Origin: Hyphomicrobiales bacterium
Lineage (GTDB): Bacteria > Pseudomonadota > Alphaproteobacteria > Rhizobiales > Rhizobiaceae
Assembly: GCA_900471815.1 (NCBI GenBank)
Contig: UICE01000011.1
Span: 24,331-88,330, forward strand
DNA length: 64,000 nt
Direction of reading: 5' to 3'
In this document: positions 27,534 to 37,320 of the stretch, piece after piece
Position numbering within the stretch: position 1 is the stretch's first letter
How the letters are laid out: every line of letters begins with the position of its first letter
Translations under genes and position numbers: made by a program
The notes under the pieces: model-generated
Databases searched by the model: none
Told to the model about the DNA's origin: nothing
The model's input: only the letters and a program-made list of their open reading frames with translations

Positions 27534-28063
27534 GCCTTGTTGTGGTCCACCGCAGCGGCCACCGCTTCCATCCAATGGTCGCGTATATTCATCTTGCGCA
27601 TATGGTCGAGCGTATTATGCACATAGTCCTCATTGCGGCCTGACACGCCCACTGAACCGCATACAGCCTCCGCAGCTTCGGCGACCGAGAGCGACCCCGC
27701 ATACTGAACATGATTGCGGTCGACAATATAGGTCAAGGCTTCGACCCTCTGGCCATCGGGAAGCCGTATGCCAAGACGGCGCTCAAGATAGACATGAGTG
27801 ACAAGCTCGCGCTCACGTAGATAGGCCACCACTTCGTCTTCAAGCTCGCCCGGCACGCGAAATGCCATGCCAAGGCAGGAACCACCACGATCCAGGCCGA
27901 GTACAAGTCCCGGACGTTCCGGCGTCCCGCGATGCACATAGGAGCGCACGCACAGTGCCCTGCGATAGCCATGAAGACGGGCATGATGCGTCTCTACATG
28001 TGCAAAGCCGGGCTTCCACATGAGTGAACCATAGCCAAAGACCCAAAAATCGCCCATATCCAT
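27530..28063 (-). CDS. ChaC-like gamma-glutamylcyclotransferase
   Basis: A 177-residue protein with the family motif VFGYGSLMWKPGF at the N-terminus. ChaC enzymes degrade glutathione to 5-oxoproline and Cys-Gly. The RALCVRSYVHRGTPERPGLVLGL segment and GMAFRVP are typical, and the glutamate in LRERELVTHVYLER is a candidate catalytic acid. It is convergent with plsC and its upstream region carries paired palindromes. Confidence 0.88.
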   Translation of the reverse strand: MDMGDFWVFGYGSLMWKPGFAHVETHHARLHGYRRALCVRSYVHRGTPERPGLVLGLDRGGSCLGMAFRVPGELEDEVVAYLRERELVTHVYLERRLGIRLPDGQRVEALTYIVDRNHVQYAGSLSVAEAAEAVCGSVGVSGRNEDYVHNTLDHMRKMNIRDHWMEAVAAAVDHNKA

Positions 28064-28071
28064 CCCGATAG

Positions 28072-28148
28072 CTAGTGGTCTGATTCTAACATTTGCATCC
28101 CGTTTCGATCACGCTCGCAGCAAATGTTAGAATCAACAAGACCACTAG
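28072..28148. repeat. CTAGTGG stem-loop element 1
   Basis: The left arm 28072-28096 (CTAGTGGTCTGATTCTAACA...) pairs with the right arm 28120-28148, which ends ACCACTAG, with a small bulge. The loop is 23 bases. It lies between the divergent ChaC-like and DUF2125 genes, 12 bases from the next element, to which it is related. Confidence 0.75.
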
Positions 28149-28160
28149 TAAGCCTATGTT

Positions 28161-28241
28161 TCTAGTGGAGTTTTCGAATTTGACATTTGTATAACAGTTT
28201 GCGATCGGATGGGAATCAAATGTCAAATTCACTCCACTAGA
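28161..28241. repeat. CTAGTGG stem-loop element 2
   Basis: The left arm from 28161 (TCTAGTGGAGTTTTCGAATT) pairs with the right arm ending at 28241 (TTCACTCCACTAGA); both arms also share ACATTTG/CAAATGT, as in element 1. It is a second, diverged copy of the same palindrome family placed in tandem. Confidence 0.75.
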
Positions 28242-28283
28242 TTTGAATCACATCATCTTCTGACCGATAGCGAGAGCCGCACC

Positions 28284-29303
28284 ATGCCGTCAAGCAGCAC
28301 CACTGAAATCCGCAAGTCGGGGAAGTTTCTCAAATATCTGGCAGGCTTCATCATCTTGCTGGCGATCATCTATACGGGCGGATGGTTTTATCTGGCCAAC
28401 CAGCTTGAATCGCGTGTGGCAACAAACCTTGCCGCCTTCAAGCAGAAGGGCATCGACGCCACCTGCGACAATGCTGCGGCCAGCGGTTATCCGCTCAGGC
28501 TTGGCCTTGAGTGCACCAAAGTCGGCTGGGCCGATCAGGCGAAACAGCTTTCCGTCGTGGCAGGCAGTTTCAATGCCGCTGCACAGATTTACGATCCAAT
28601 GCGCATTGTCAGCCAGATCGAAGGACCAGCCGCTGTCGATGCGCCCGGCATGGTTCCCTTGGACATTACCTGGAAAGATCTTGGCTCCAGCGTCCGCCTC
28701 GATAAGCCGCTGCCCAAGCAGATTTCGGTTCAGGGCAATGATATTGTTGTCAATCAGCGCAATGCGGCGGCAGGGAGCGCGCCCATTGCCATCATGCAAG
28801 GTGGAAAGCTTAGCTTTTCAACCACTGAGCCAAAAATGAACATCGCGTGGTCATTTGAAAAGCTGAAAATCGCAGACAATATCGTTTATGAGCATCCCCT
28901 GCCTGAGCTGACGGGTGCCGCCGATATTGAGCTGGAAAATGGCTTTGCGCTTCTGGCAAAGCCTGAAAGAGATATAACGATTCTGCGTGGTCAATCGGGA
29001 CTGTTGAACAATGTCGATCTAGGCTTTGCCGACGGCAGCGGCATTGCGATTTCCGGACCGTTCTCAGTCGATAATGAAGGCCGGATCAGCGGCGATTTCA
29101 ACGTGACCATGCGCAATCCGGAAGGTGTCGCCCAGGCAATGCGCGGCATTCTGCCTGGCGAAGAAAACACAATCTCATCCGTACTTCAGGCGATGGCTTT
29201 CGTGCCTAAAGATGCAAACGGCGCACCGACACTTCCCATTACCGTGAAAAACGGGAAAATGTCGGTGGGTTTCATCCGTATCGGGCGTCTGCCCTCTCTA
29301 TGA
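28284..29303 (+). CDS. DUF2125 domain-containing protein
   Basis: A 339-residue protein with one N-terminal membrane helix (about 17-38, YLAGFIILLAIIYTGGWFY) and a long exported region matching the DUF2125 family of alphaproteobacteria. ASGYPLRLGLECTKVGW near residue 70 is the typical conserved block, with two cysteines that could form a disulfide. The function is unknown. The start at 28284 avoids the palindromes that an upstream start at 28209 would include. It overlaps tyrC (convergent) by 6 bases. Confidence 0.85.
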   Translation: MPSSSTTEIRKSGKFLKYLAGFIILLAIIYTGGWFYLANQLESRVATNLAAFKQKGIDATCDNAAASGYPLRLGLECTKVGWADQAKQLSVVAGSFNAAAQIYDPMRIVSQIEGPAAVDAPGMVPLDITWKDLGSSVRLDKPLPKQISVQGNDIVVNQRNAAAGSAPIAIMQGGKLSFSTTEPKMNIAWSFEKLKIADNIVYEHPLPELTGAADIELENGFALLAKPERDITILRGQSGLLNNVDLGFADGSGIAISGPFSVDNEGRISGDFNVTMRNPEGVAQAMRGILPGEENTISSVLQAMAFVPKDANGAPTLPITVKNGKMSVGFIRIGRLPSL

Positions 29304-30227
29304 GGGCGGCGTTGCCTTCTGGCGTCCGAAATCCGGTGCGTCGATTTCCTGCCCTGCATCGATAATACCGCGCCGCACGGCACGTGTGCGGGTAAAAAGA
29401 TCAAACAGCGCGTCGCCATCGCCCCAGCGCACAGAGCGCTGCAATGATGCAAGATCCTCGGAAAAACGCGCCAGCATTTCGAGGATCGCGTCCTTGTTGT
29501 GCAGGCATACATCGCGCCACATCGTCGGATCGGATGCGGCAAGACGGGTGAAATCACGAAAACCGGAAGCCGAGTATTTGATGACCTCGGAATTGGTGAC
29601 TTCTTCCAGATCGCTGGCTGTACCGACGATATTATAGGCGATCAGATGCGGCAGATGGGAAACAATCGCCAGAACCCGATCATGATGCGCCGGGTCCATC
29701 GTGTCTAGCCGCGAGCCGCAGGCCTCCCAGAATGTCTTCAGCCTTTCGATGGCAGTCGCATCAGTGCCCTCAAGCGGCGTCAGAATACACCAGCGATTGA
29801 TAAACAGGTCGGCAAAACCGGCATCGGGACCTGAATATTCCGTTCCCGCCAGCGGATGCCCTGGAATGAAATGCACATTTGCAGGCAGTTCTGGCTGCAT
29901 CTGCGCAATGACAGAGCTTTTGGTTGATCCCACATCGGTTACGATTGCGCCGGGCTTCAAGAAACCGGCAATCTGCTTTGCAACGGCGCCGGAGGAGCCA
30001 ACCGGGACGGAAACCACGACGAGGTCGGCATTCTTGACGGCTTCACCACTATCAAGCGTATAAGCATCGCCGAGACCAAGTTCTTTGGCCCGTGCCAGTG
30101 TGCTTTCACTGCGTGTGGAAATGATGACATGGTCGGCCAGACCTTCGCGTTTGATCACGCGTGCCAGTGACGATCCGATCAGGCCAATGCCGATCAGTGC
30201 GATTGTATTGAAATGAGGCTTGGACAT
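29298..30227 (-). CDS. tyrC: Prephenate/arogenate (cyclohexadienyl) dehydrogenase
   Basis: A 309-residue NAD(P)-dependent dehydrogenase of tyrosine synthesis. The nucleotide motif is ALIGIGLIGSS (10-20); the catalytic histidine region is FIPGHPLAGTEYSGP, and ASGFRDFTRLAASDPTMWRD is conserved. Substrate choice (prephenate or arogenate) cannot be decided from sequence. It is three bases downstream of hisC on the same strand, a common pairing in which the HisC-type aminotransferase also serves tyrosine/phenylalanine formation. Confidence 0.92.
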   Translation of the reverse strand: MSKPHFNTIALIGIGLIGSSLARVIKREGLADHVIISTRSESTLARAKELGLGDAYTLDSGEAVKNADLVVVSVPVGSSGAVAKQIAGFLKPGAIVTDVGSTKSSVIAQMQPELPANVHFIPGHPLAGTEYSGPDAGFADLFINRWCILTPLEGTDATAIERLKTFWEACGSRLDTMDPAHHDRVLAIVSHLPHLIAYNIVGTASDLEEVTNSEVIKYSASGFRDFTRLAASDPTMWRDVCLHNKDAILEMLARFSEDLASLQRSVRWGDGDALFDLFTRTRAVRRGIIDAGQEIDAPDFGRQKATPPS

Positions 30228-30230
30228 TTT

Positions 30231-31337
30231 TTACTTCAGGAATTCGGAGAGTGCAGCGACTACGCCGCGATTGGCTTCTTCGGATCCAATGGTAAGGCGC
30301 AACGCGTTGGGAAATCCGTATCCCGCAACGCGGCGCAAAATATAGCCCTTGCTCGTCAGATAGGCGTCTGCCGCTTCTGCCGATTTGGCCGCGTTGTCAG
30401 GAAAATGCACAAGCAGGAAATTTCCCACCGATGGCGTTACCCGCAGGCCAAGCTCTGTCAGCTGCTCCGTCAGCCAAGGGAGCCATTTTTCGTTGAACGC
30501 AATCGCCTGATCGACATGCGCCCGATCACGGATCGCGGCAGCACCGGCCAGAATGGCGGCGGAATTCAGATTAAATGGCCCACGTATCCGGTTAACGGCA
30601 TCGACCACATGGGCAGGCGCGAACATCCAGCCGATGCGCAAAGCTGCAAGCCCGTGAATTTTCGAGAATGTGCGTGTCATCACCACATTTTCAGATGATG
30701 AAACAAGCTCTACGCCAGATTCGTAATCATTGCGGCGAACATATTCCGCATAGGCCGCATCGAGAACCAAAAGCACATTCTTTGGCAGTCCCGCATGCAG
30801 GCGGCGCACTTCTTCGAAAGGCAGATAGGTGCCGGTCGGATTGTTCGGATTGGCAAGAAACACGATTTTCGTGCGCGTCGTCACCGCATTCAATATTGCG
30901 TCAACTTCAGCCTGCTCGTTCTTTTCGCGGGCGACAACAGGCGTTCCGCCGGCAGCCATGATGTAGATTTTATACACCATGAAACCATGTTCGGTATAAA
31001 TCGCTTCGTCGCCGGGCGCGAGATAGGTCTGGCACAGCAAGCCAAGCAATTCATCGGAGCCATTGCCGCAAAGAATATTTCCGGCATTCAGGCCGTGTAC
31101 TTCCGCGATGGCCTGCTTCAGGGCATTGGCCTGACCATCGGGATACATTTCAAGATTTCTTGCCGCAGCCCCAAATGCTTCAATGGCAAGTTTGCTCGCG
31201 CCAAGCGGAGATTCATTCGATGACAGCTTATAAACCTTGGCAACACCATGCGCATGTTCCTTGCCGGGCACGTAGGCCGCAATATCAAGCAAACCGGTTT
31301 TTGGTGTTGGACGTAGGTCTTGCAATGTCGTTGACAT
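30231..31337 (-). CDS. hisC: Histidinol-phosphate aminotransferase
   Basis: A 368-residue class II aminotransferase. The PLP lysine is K226 in [44 protein letters not shown] and LDAAYAEYV are the other conserved blocks. Located upstream of tyrC, it may act on imidazole-acetol phosphate and on aromatic keto acids. It is divergent from metX with 149 bases between starts. Confidence 0.93.
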   Translation of the reverse strand: MSTTLQDLRPTPKTGLLDIAAYVPGKEHAHGVAKVYKLSSNESPLGASKLAIEAFGAAARNLEMYPDGQANALKQAIAEVHGLNAGNILCGNGSDELLGLLCQTYLAPGDEAIYTEHGFMVYKIYIMAAGGTPVVAREKNEQAEVDAILNAVTTRTKIVFLANPNNPTGTYLPFEEVRRLHAGLPKNVLLVLDAAYAEYVRRNDYESGVELVSSSENVVMTRTFSKIHGLAALRIGWMFAPAHVVDAVNRIRGPFNLNSAAILAGAAAIRDRAHVDQAIAFNEKWLPWLTEQLTELGLRVTPSVGNFLLVHFPDNAAKSAEAADAYLTSKGYILRRVAGYGFPNALRLTIGSEEANRGVVAALSEFLK

Positions 31338-31411
31338 GATTGTTCATCCGTTAAGCGGCAAAAATCTCCGTCGCGGACATAACTGTCTGGAGACGAGATG
31401 TCGAGAACAAC

Positions 31412-31439
31412 TTGACTTTGGCCCATGCGCGACCATAGC
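31412..31439 (+). promoter_or_regulatory. Candidate metX promoter
   Basis: TTGACT (31412-31417) and CATAGC (31434-31439) with a 16-base spacer, about 47 bases before the metX start. The -35 box is good and the -10 box poor. No SAM riboswitch consensus was found in the same gap. Confidence 0.35.
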
Positions 31440-31486
31440 TACGCCCCAATCTGTTTCAGCAGGACTCTACGCCAATCAGCACCAAT

Positions 31487-32674
31487 ATGACCAAAGCCAC
31501 CCGACCTACCGCTTATAAAGCACCGAAAAGTCAGGAAGCGACGAATCCCCACAGTCCAGTGGTTGAATTTGGCGCGGATAAGCCTTTGAATCTCGACAGC
31601 GGTGTATCGCTTTCGCCTTTTCGCATTGCCTACCAGTCTTATGGCACGCTCAATGACGATAAATCCAACGCGATCCTGATTTGCCATGCTCTTACCGGCG
31701 ATCAGCATGTGGCGAATGTCCATCCGGTCACCGGCAAATCGGGCTGGTGGGAATTGCTCGTTGGCCCCGGCAAACCAATCGATACGGATCGTTATTTCGT
31801 TCTTTGTTCAAATGTTCTTGGCGGTTGTCTCGGCTCAACCGGTCCCGCTTCGATCAATCCGGCCACCGGCAAGCCCTATGCGCTTGATCTTCCCATCATT
31901 ACAATTGCCGACATGGTGCGTGCACAGGCAATGCTGGTCGAGCATTTCGGTATTGAGCAGCTTTTTGCCGTTGTCGGCGGTTCCATGGGCGGCATGCAGG
32001 TTCTGGAATGGGCGTCCAGCCATTCCGACAAGGTTTTCGCAGCCGTAGCGCTGGCCACCGGCGCGCGCCATTCTTCGCAGAACATAGCCTTCCACGAGGT
32101 CGGGCGTCAGGCCGTCATGGCCGATCCAGAATGGAAAGAAGGCCGTTATCTCGAAGCTGGCACGGTGCCCCGCAAGGGGCTTTCTGTCGCCCGCATGGCG
32201 GCCCACATCACCTATCTGTCGGAAACCGCCCTGCACAACAAGTTCGGGCGTAACCTGCAGGACCGGCAGAATGTGACATTCGGATTTGACGCGGATTTTC
32301 AGATCGAGAGCTATCTGCGCCATCAGGGCAATACATTTGTCGAGCGTTTCGACGCCAACTCATACCTCTATATGACGCGTGCCATGGATTATTTCGATCT
32401 GGCCGCTGAGCATGAGGGCAGACTTGCCGATGCCTTTGCCGGGTCAAAGACCCGTTTCTGCATCGTCTCCTTCACAAGCGATTGGCTGTTCCCAACCAGC
32501 GAGAGCCGCACAGTTGCCCATGCGTTGAATGCGGCGGGCGCTTCCGTTTCATTCGTTGAGATCGAATCGGATCGCGGCCATGATTCGTTCTTGCTGGACG
32601 AACCGGAGATGTTCTCGGCCGTCAACGGCTTCCTGCGCTCTGCAGCGCGCGCAAAGGGGCTTCTTCCATCATGA
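31487..32674 (+). CDS. metX: Homoserine O-acetyltransferase
   Basis: A 395-residue alpha/beta-hydrolase-fold enzyme that activates homoserine with an acyl-CoA for methionine synthesis. The nucleophile is S166 in [10 protein letters not shown]; the acid and base are in SDWLFP and [21 protein letters not shown] forms the oxyanion region. Members of this family can use acetyl- or succinyl-CoA; the acetyl assignment is by family name. It overlaps metW by 4 bases (ATGA), the conserved metXW arrangement. Confidence 0.95.
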   Translation: MTKATRPTAYKAPKSQEATNPHSPVVEFGADKPLNLDSGVSLSPFRIAYQSYGTLNDDKSNAILICHALTGDQHVANVHPVTGKSGWWELLVGPGKPIDTDRYFVLCSNVLGGCLGSTGPASINPATGKPYALDLPIITIADMVRAQAMLVEHFGIEQLFAVVGGSMGGMQVLEWASSHSDKVFAAVALATGARHSSQNIAFHEVGRQAVMADPEWKEGRYLEAGTVPRKGLSVARMAAHITYLSETALHNKFGRNLQDRQNVTFGFDADFQIESYLRHQGNTFVERFDANSYLYMTRAMDYFDLAAEHEGRLADAFAGSKTRFCIVSFTSDWLFPTSESRTVAHALNAAGASVSFVEIESDRGHDSFLLDEPEMFSAVNGFLRSAARAKGLLPS

Positions 32675-33285
32675 GTATCAATAGTCATCCCCGCGTTGAT
32701 TTTGCCGTCATCGCTTCACTGATCGAGCCTGGTTCGCGTGTACTGGACGTAGGCTGCGGCGATGGTGAATTGCTGGAACTGTTGCAGACCACCAAGGGCG
32801 TGGATGGGCGCGGCGTCGAGCTTTCGCAAAAGGGCGTCAACGAATCTGTTGCCCGGGGCCTTTCTGTCATTCAGGGCGACGCTGACAGCGATCTGAAATA
32901 TTACCCGGATGGCGGGTTTGATTATGTGATCCTCAGCCAGACTTTGCAGGCAACCCGCAATCCTAAATATGTTCTGACCGAGCTTTTGCGCATCGGCGAA
33001 AAGGCAATTGTCTCGTTTCCCAATTTCGGCCACTGGCGCATGCGCGCGTCGCTGGCCATTAATGGGCGCATGCCGGTTACCAAAGAGCTGCCCTATAGCT
33101 GGTATGACACACCAAACATCCACTTCTGCACCATCAATGATTTTGTCGACATGACAAAAGAAGTCGGCGCCCACGTTGAATCAGCCGTTGCGCTGAATGC
33201 TCTGGGTCAGCGTCTCGGCTTCAATATGCCCTGGGGCTTCTGGAATCTTTTCGGCCAACAGGCAGTGTTCCTGCTCCGCCGTTAA
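32671..33285 (+). CDS. metW: Methionine biosynthesis protein MetW
   Basis: A 204-residue methyltransferase-fold protein. MetW works with MetX-type acyltransferases and in some bacteria is needed for their activity. The SAM-binding-like motif is [31 protein letters not shown] and [10 protein letters not shown] are the family blocks. It is translationally coupled to metX and overlaps the next, convergent gene by 4 bases. Confidence 0.94.
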   Translation: MSINSHPRVDFAVIASLIEPGSRVLDVGCGDGELLELLQTTKGVDGRGVELSQKGVNESVARGLSVIQGDADSDLKYYPDGGFDYVILSQTLQATRNPKYVLTELLRIGEKAIVSFPNFGHWRMRASLAINGRMPVTKELPYSWYDTPNIHFCTINDFVDMTKEVGAHVESAVALNALGQRLGFNMPWGFWNLFGQQAVFLLRR

Positions 33286-34034
33286 TCTTCTTTCGGACCA
33301 TCGCGCCGCATGGCAGTGCCTTGCGGTGAAAGCACGGGCACAAAGACGCGCCGGGACGAACGCTTGGCCACCGGCAGGCCCTGATAGACACGCTTTTGCG
33401 CTTCCACAATCAGCACGCCTGAAAACATTGGCCAGAACCGCCTGCCCATTCTCTCAAACAATGCGGATGGCCGCATCATCGCGCGGCGCGATGATGGCGG
33501 AAAGAACAAGGCTTCGCCCCATGGGCCGGGGGTAAAATTGGTTTCTCGCAAAAGCCGGATGAGCTGGCCTCGGCTATAGGGCCTGCCACTGCCGAAGGGC
33601 GTATGCTCGAAGCGAGCCCATAATCCGCGCCGATTTGGTACGACGATCACCAGGCGGCCATTGGGAGCCAGCACACGCCACATTTCCTTCAATGTCTCGC
33701 GTGGGTCCTCCGCATGTTCCAAAGCATGAATAAGCAACATTCTGTCAACTGCGGAATCCGGCAGGGGAAGCTCTTCCTCGAAAACCAGTGCTGTCGATGA
33801 AGGCTCAAGTGGCGGCCAGCTTGCGGCACCCTGCCCCGCTGGCATGAAGGCAAAGGTGCGCTCCGTATCGCTTCTGAAGCGATCAAGGTAAGGCGCGGCA
33901 TAGCCGAGCCCGACGAGACGCTCACCCGGGAGCTTGGGCCACATGGCAGCAAGCGCCATGGTGATCGAACGCTCCGCCAGATGACCAAGGGTTGATGCGT
34001 AGAAAGTGCGAAGATCGATGATATCGAGATGCAT
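33282..34034 (-). CDS. Class I SAM-dependent methyltransferase
   Basis: A 250-residue protein with a methyltransferase type-11 domain in its middle: RMLLIHALEHAEDPRETLKEMWRVLAPNGRLVIVVPNRRGLW is the post-I region. The N-terminal half lacks a clean glycine-rich motif I, so SAM binding is inferred from the family. Proteins of this kind lie beside gloB in many alphaproteobacteria. The ATG at 34034 is preferred to an upstream TTG. The substrate is unknown; it is divergent from gloB. Confidence 0.82.
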   Translation of the reverse strand: MHLDIIDLRTFYASTLGHLAERSITMALAAMWPKLPGERLVGLGYAAPYLDRFRSDTERTFAFMPAGQGAASWPPLEPSSTALVFEEELPLPDSAVDRMLLIHALEHAEDPRETLKEMWRVLAPNGRLVIVVPNRRGLWARFEHTPFGSGRPYSRGQLIRLLRETNFTPGPWGEALFFPPSSRRAMMRPSALFERMGRRFWPMFSGVLIVEAQKRVYQGLPVAKRSSRRVFVPVLSPQGTAMRRDGPKED

Positions 34035-34145
34035 GGTGGGCAAACTACCACGCTAATCAATAACATCAAGAAAATGCCGGTCTCGTGGCTTGCGCATCCA
34101 CGGCAGCGGCTTATCTTGGTTCTGACAGGAATAAAGAGAAGCTAT

Positions 34146-34916
34146 ATGTCCAATTTGCAGATCGAACAGTTTAACGCCCGAAGCGATAATTTCGGCGTTC
34201 TCATCCATGACCCGGAAACAAATCTCACTGCGTCTATCGATGCGCCGGAAGAGCAACCAATTCTCGATGCGCTCAAGCGCCGCGGCTGGAAACTAACGCA
34301 TATTCTGACCACTCATCATCACAATGATCATATCGAAGCAAATCTCGCTTTGAAGAAGCGCTTTGGCGTTGAGATCATCGGTCCGGAAGCTGAGAAATCG
34401 CAAATTCCCGGTATTGATCGCACATTGAGCCACGGTGACCATTTTCAGTTCGGCAGTTTTGATATTGAGGTGATTTCCACTCCCGGTCATACAAACGGGG
34501 AAATCTCGTTCTTTATCCCTGCCGCGAAGGTTCTCTTTGCCGGCGATACATTATTTTCCCTTGGTTGCGGGCGGTTGCTTGAAGGCACGCCGGCGACCAT
34601 GTTCGAATCGTTGCAAAAGCTCGTCGCTTTGCCCGGCGATACGCAGGTCTATTGCGGACATGAATATAGCGAAAGCAATGCGCGTTTTGCCTTGTCAATC
34701 GACCCTGATAATTCGGCGTTAAAAGAGCGAGCCAGGGAAATTACGGCGCTTCGCGCAGCAGGTCAGCCTACATTGCCAACCACCATATTGCGCGAAATGG
34801 CCACCAATCCGTTCCTGCGCTGGCATGATCCCGTCATTCGCAAGAACCTCAAAATGGAAAATGCCAGCGATGAGGCAGTCTTTACTGAAATACGCAAACG
34901 GAAGGATCATTTCTGA
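34146..34916 (+). CDS. gloB: Hydroxyacylglutathione hydrolase (glyoxalase II)
   Basis: A 256-residue metallo-beta-lactamase-fold enzyme that hydrolyses S-lactoylglutathione, completing methylglyoxal detoxification. The metal motif is TTHHHNDH (H57, H59, D61, H62), with further ligands in TPGHTNGE, FAGDTLFSLGCGR and YCGHEYSESN. The start at 34146 is chosen at MSNLQIEQF. Its stop overlaps the next start (TGATG), so the cupin protein is co-translated. Confidence 0.94.
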   Translation: MSNLQIEQFNARSDNFGVLIHDPETNLTASIDAPEEQPILDALKRRGWKLTHILTTHHHNDHIEANLALKKRFGVEIIGPEAEKSQIPGIDRTLSHGDHFQFGSFDIEVISTPGHTNGEISFFIPAAKVLFAGDTLFSLGCGRLLEGTPATMFESLQKLVALPGDTQVYCGHEYSESNARFALSIDPDNSALKERAREITALRAAGQPTLPTTILREMATNPFLRWHDPVIRKNLKMENASDEAVFTEIRKRKDHF

Positions 34917-35350
34917 TGGATCTTACCGCACAACAGATCAAAGACATTCTCGGGCTTGAACCTCATCCGGAAGGGGGCGCCTATATCGAAACATTCCGCG
35001 ATAACAAGGCGGAACCGCAGGTCTGTAAACGCGGATATTCCACCGCGATCTATTTCCTCCTTTCCAAGGGGGAAATATCCAGATGGCACCGCGTCAAGGA
35101 CGCATCGGAGGTCTGGCACTATTATGGCGGCGCGGCGCTGGAACTTTCCATAACCTCTGGCAAAGAACCCGTGACCACCCAAATACTCGGAATGGACCTT
35201 GCCAATGGGCAACGCCCACAGGCGGTTGTTCCCGCAGGGCACTGGCAGATGGCGAAAAGCCTTGGCGACTGGACGCTGGTTGGCTGTACAGTCGCTCCGG
35301 GCTTCAACTTTGCTCAATTCGAATTGGCTGAACCCGGCTGGGAGCCTTGA
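34916..35350 (+). CDS. Cupin-fold protein (DUF985)
   Basis: A 144-residue single-domain cupin. LEPHPEGGAYIETFRD, STAIYFLLSKGEISRWHRVKDASEVWHYYGG and the late GCTVAPGFNFAQFELAEPGW identify the DUF985 branch. The metal-binding His residues in WHRV and WHYY are visible. The biochemical role is unknown. It is coupled to gloB by a one-base overlap and overlaps the convergent DMT gene by 37 bases. Confidence 0.88.
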   Translation: MDLTAQQIKDILGLEPHPEGGAYIETFRDNKAEPQVCKRGYSTAIYFLLSKGEISRWHRVKDASEVWHYYGGAALELSITSGKEPVTTQILGMDLANGQRPQAVVPAGHWQMAKSLGDWTLVGCTVAPGFNFAQFELAEPGWEP

Positions 35351-36207
35351 TTTTTCTTGAGCAGCATATCCTTGGCAGCAAGCACCGCGCCTGAAGTGAT
35401 CAAGGCACATGCAAGCAATACCCGTGTCGTTGGCTCGGTCACACCAGCAATGATCAATACAAGCGTCGATAGCAGAGGCGCGGCATAGCTGGATGCGCCC
35501 AGCACCTGAATATTGCCGCGCTTGACACCGTAATCCCATACGTAGAACGCAGCGCCGACCGGAAAAAACCCGAGTCCTAAAACTGCCAACCACTGAACAA
35601 GCCCTTCCGGCCATATGGTCTGCTCAAGAAACAGATGAGAGATCAGTGAGAGGATCGACGTTGCGATGCAAAAACCCGTTACCGCATCGGTCGGCACCTC
35701 GGCAAAACGTCGTGAGAGCAGCGAATAAGCCGCCCATGTGAGCGCGCAAAGACCCGCCATCGCATAGCCGAAACTATATTGCGGATCGAAACCGAGCCCG
35801 CCGCCTTTTGTGATGATCAGGACAGTGCCGGACAGGCCAAGCAGCGTCCCGACAATGTGAAACCAGCGCAGACGTTCCCCCGGCATCAGCGCCGAACCAA
35901 CCACGATGAACAGAGGCCACAGATAGGCGATGAGGCTTGCATCGATCGCCGGTGCATTACGCAGCGCGGTAAAATAAAGAAAATGATAGCCAAAGAGCCC
36001 GACAACCCCGAGCATCCAGACTTTCAATGGCTGACGCAAATGTTTGGCCGCGCCCGGACGCCACAACCATGAGACCAGTCCAAGGCAAGCACCGATGGCA
36101 AATGTCATTGCGGTCAGCTGGAATGGTGGCACCTTGCCTGACACATCCGTGAACAGTGCGAGCATCGCCCACATGATAACTGCGAGAAATCCGACAAATG
36201 TAGCCAC
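35314..36207 (-). CDS. DMT-superfamily exporter (EamA)
   Basis: A 297-residue membrane protein with ten hydrophobic segments. The opening FVGFLAVIMWAMLALFTDVSGKVPPFQLTAMTF and the repeat-like AIDASLIAYLWPLFIVVGSAL resemble the YddG aromatic amino acid exporter branch, though specificity is inferred only. The last 37 bases overlap the cupin gene on the other strand, so its C-terminus (LLKKNQGSQPGSANSN) may be variable. Confidence 0.82.
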   Translation of the reverse strand: MATFVGFLAVIMWAMLALFTDVSGKVPPFQLTAMTFAIGACLGLVSWLWRPGAAKHLRQPLKVWMLGVVGLFGYHFLYFTALRNAPAIDASLIAYLWPLFIVVGSALMPGERLRWFHIVGTLLGLSGTVLIITKGGGLGFDPQYSFGYAMAGLCALTWAAYSLLSRRFAEVPTDAVTGFCIATSILSLISHLFLEQTIWPEGLVQWLAVLGLGFFPVGAAFYVWDYGVKRGNIQVLGASSYAAPLLSTLVLIIAGVTEPTTRVLLACALITSGAVLAAKDMLLKKNQGSQPGSANSN

Positions 36208-36241
36208 GCCGCCCCCAAATCAACAGGCGGCGCTCAGCCGC

Positions 36242-37063
36242 TTACTGCGTCTTTTCGAAACGGGTCGCGTAAACTGTCACCGTGCCGATTTGCGTGCCGA
36301 TTTTCGCCTGCACCGGCGAATAGATACCGGACTTGCCTAATGATGCAAAGGTCATACTGATCTTGCTGGAGTTTTTCAGATATTCAATGGCTTTCCGGCC
36401 CGATTGATAGCCGGAAATCGGGATAAATTTGGCAGTACAGGTAATAGCATCACCCTTGAAACCGTTGGTTGCGAAAGGCTTGGATCCGCCCTCCGGCGAA
36501 AGCTTGAGATCAATGCGGGTCTGACCGTCATACATTTGCAATGTCCTTGAACAGACCTGATCGAGATTGTCTGCCGCGACCAAGACGCCAGAAATGGGAT
36601 CGGCAACAGATTTCAGATCATCGGGTTTCAATTCGACCCAGTTTTCTTTCTTCTTGATTGGGGGCACATTGACCGTCTCCGTCACATTGCCGTCTGTGAA
36701 CGCAATTGATGTCGTCTTGTTGCGCTTGCCGTGCTTGTATTTCACCGCATAGGAGCTTGGAACCGGCCCGGCCTTGCCATATTGCCCCTTGGCATCAAGC
36801 GTGCCGCTCGTATCGTCAAAGAGGCTGCCCAGCCCGGAACTCATCAATTCGCCGCTGACCTCATAGGCATGGCTGTCGGAGACATTCGTTGAAAAATTGG
36901 CTTTCGCAATGGTTAGCCCGTAGAGCGAAACCCTGTATTCGGACTTATAGGCCTGCGCAGCATTGGCGGCACCGGCCATCATGATCGCGCATGCGGCTAG
37001 ACTGACCGCCACCAGTGCTCGCTTGGAGGAACACCCTCCGGCTTTCATTTGTCGTATTCCCAT
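36242..37063 (-). CDS. DUF3108 domain-containing exported protein
   Basis: A 273-residue protein with an N-terminal signal peptide (hydrophobic core about 15-32, cleavage after ANA or AQA). The mature part matches DUF3108, a family of predicted periplasmic beta-rich proteins: YRVSLYGLTIAKANFS, KYKHGKRNKTTSIAF and GRKAIEYLKNS. Function unknown. It is 34 bases upstream-adjacent to the DMT gene on the same strand and divergent from rpmB. Confidence 0.83.
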   Translation of the reverse strand: MGIRQMKAGGCSSKRALVAVSLAACAIMMAGAANAAQAYKSEYRVSLYGLTIAKANFSTNVSDSHAYEVSGELMSSGLGSLFDDTSGTLDAKGQYGKAGPVPSSYAVKYKHGKRNKTTSIAFTDGNVTETVNVPPIKKKENWVELKPDDLKSVADPISGVLVAADNLDQVCSRTLQMYDGQTRIDLKLSPEGGSKPFATNGFKGDAITCTAKFIPISGYQSGRKAIEYLKNSSKISMTFASLGKSGIYSPVQAKIGTQIGTVTVYATRFEKTQ

Positions 37064-37178
37064 CTAACACCCGTCCTTGATGGTAACTGCTCGTTTATAA
37101 AGCAGGCAAAGTTGTGTTAAACACCCCATGATCCTGACGAAATGCACAGTGCATGGAGCAAACAGCGTAGATATACAC

Positions 37179-37207
37179 TTGACGCGTAGGGCTCATATCA
37201 CTATAGA
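37179..37207 (+). promoter_or_regulatory. Sigma-70-type promoter for rpmB
   Basis: TTGACG (37179-37184) and TATAGA (37202-37207) are separated by 17 bases, close to the consensus in both boxes. Transcription would begin around 37214, leaving a leader of about 107 bases before the rpmB start. Confidence 0.65.
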
Positions 37208-37320
37208 AACGCAACTTCCCAATAGGCCGCCTTTCCGAAAGCTGAGCCGCTGCGTGGCAACATGCGATGGCACCAGACAGAATTTGGATCGGCGGGAATG
37301 AAATTTAAAGGTGAGACCCA

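Noticed and set aside
31338..31486. SAM-II-type riboswitch before metX
   Set aside because: metX genes of alphaproteobacteria often have one, but the consensus helices and the GATAAA/GCTAAA-type blocks are not present in this gap.
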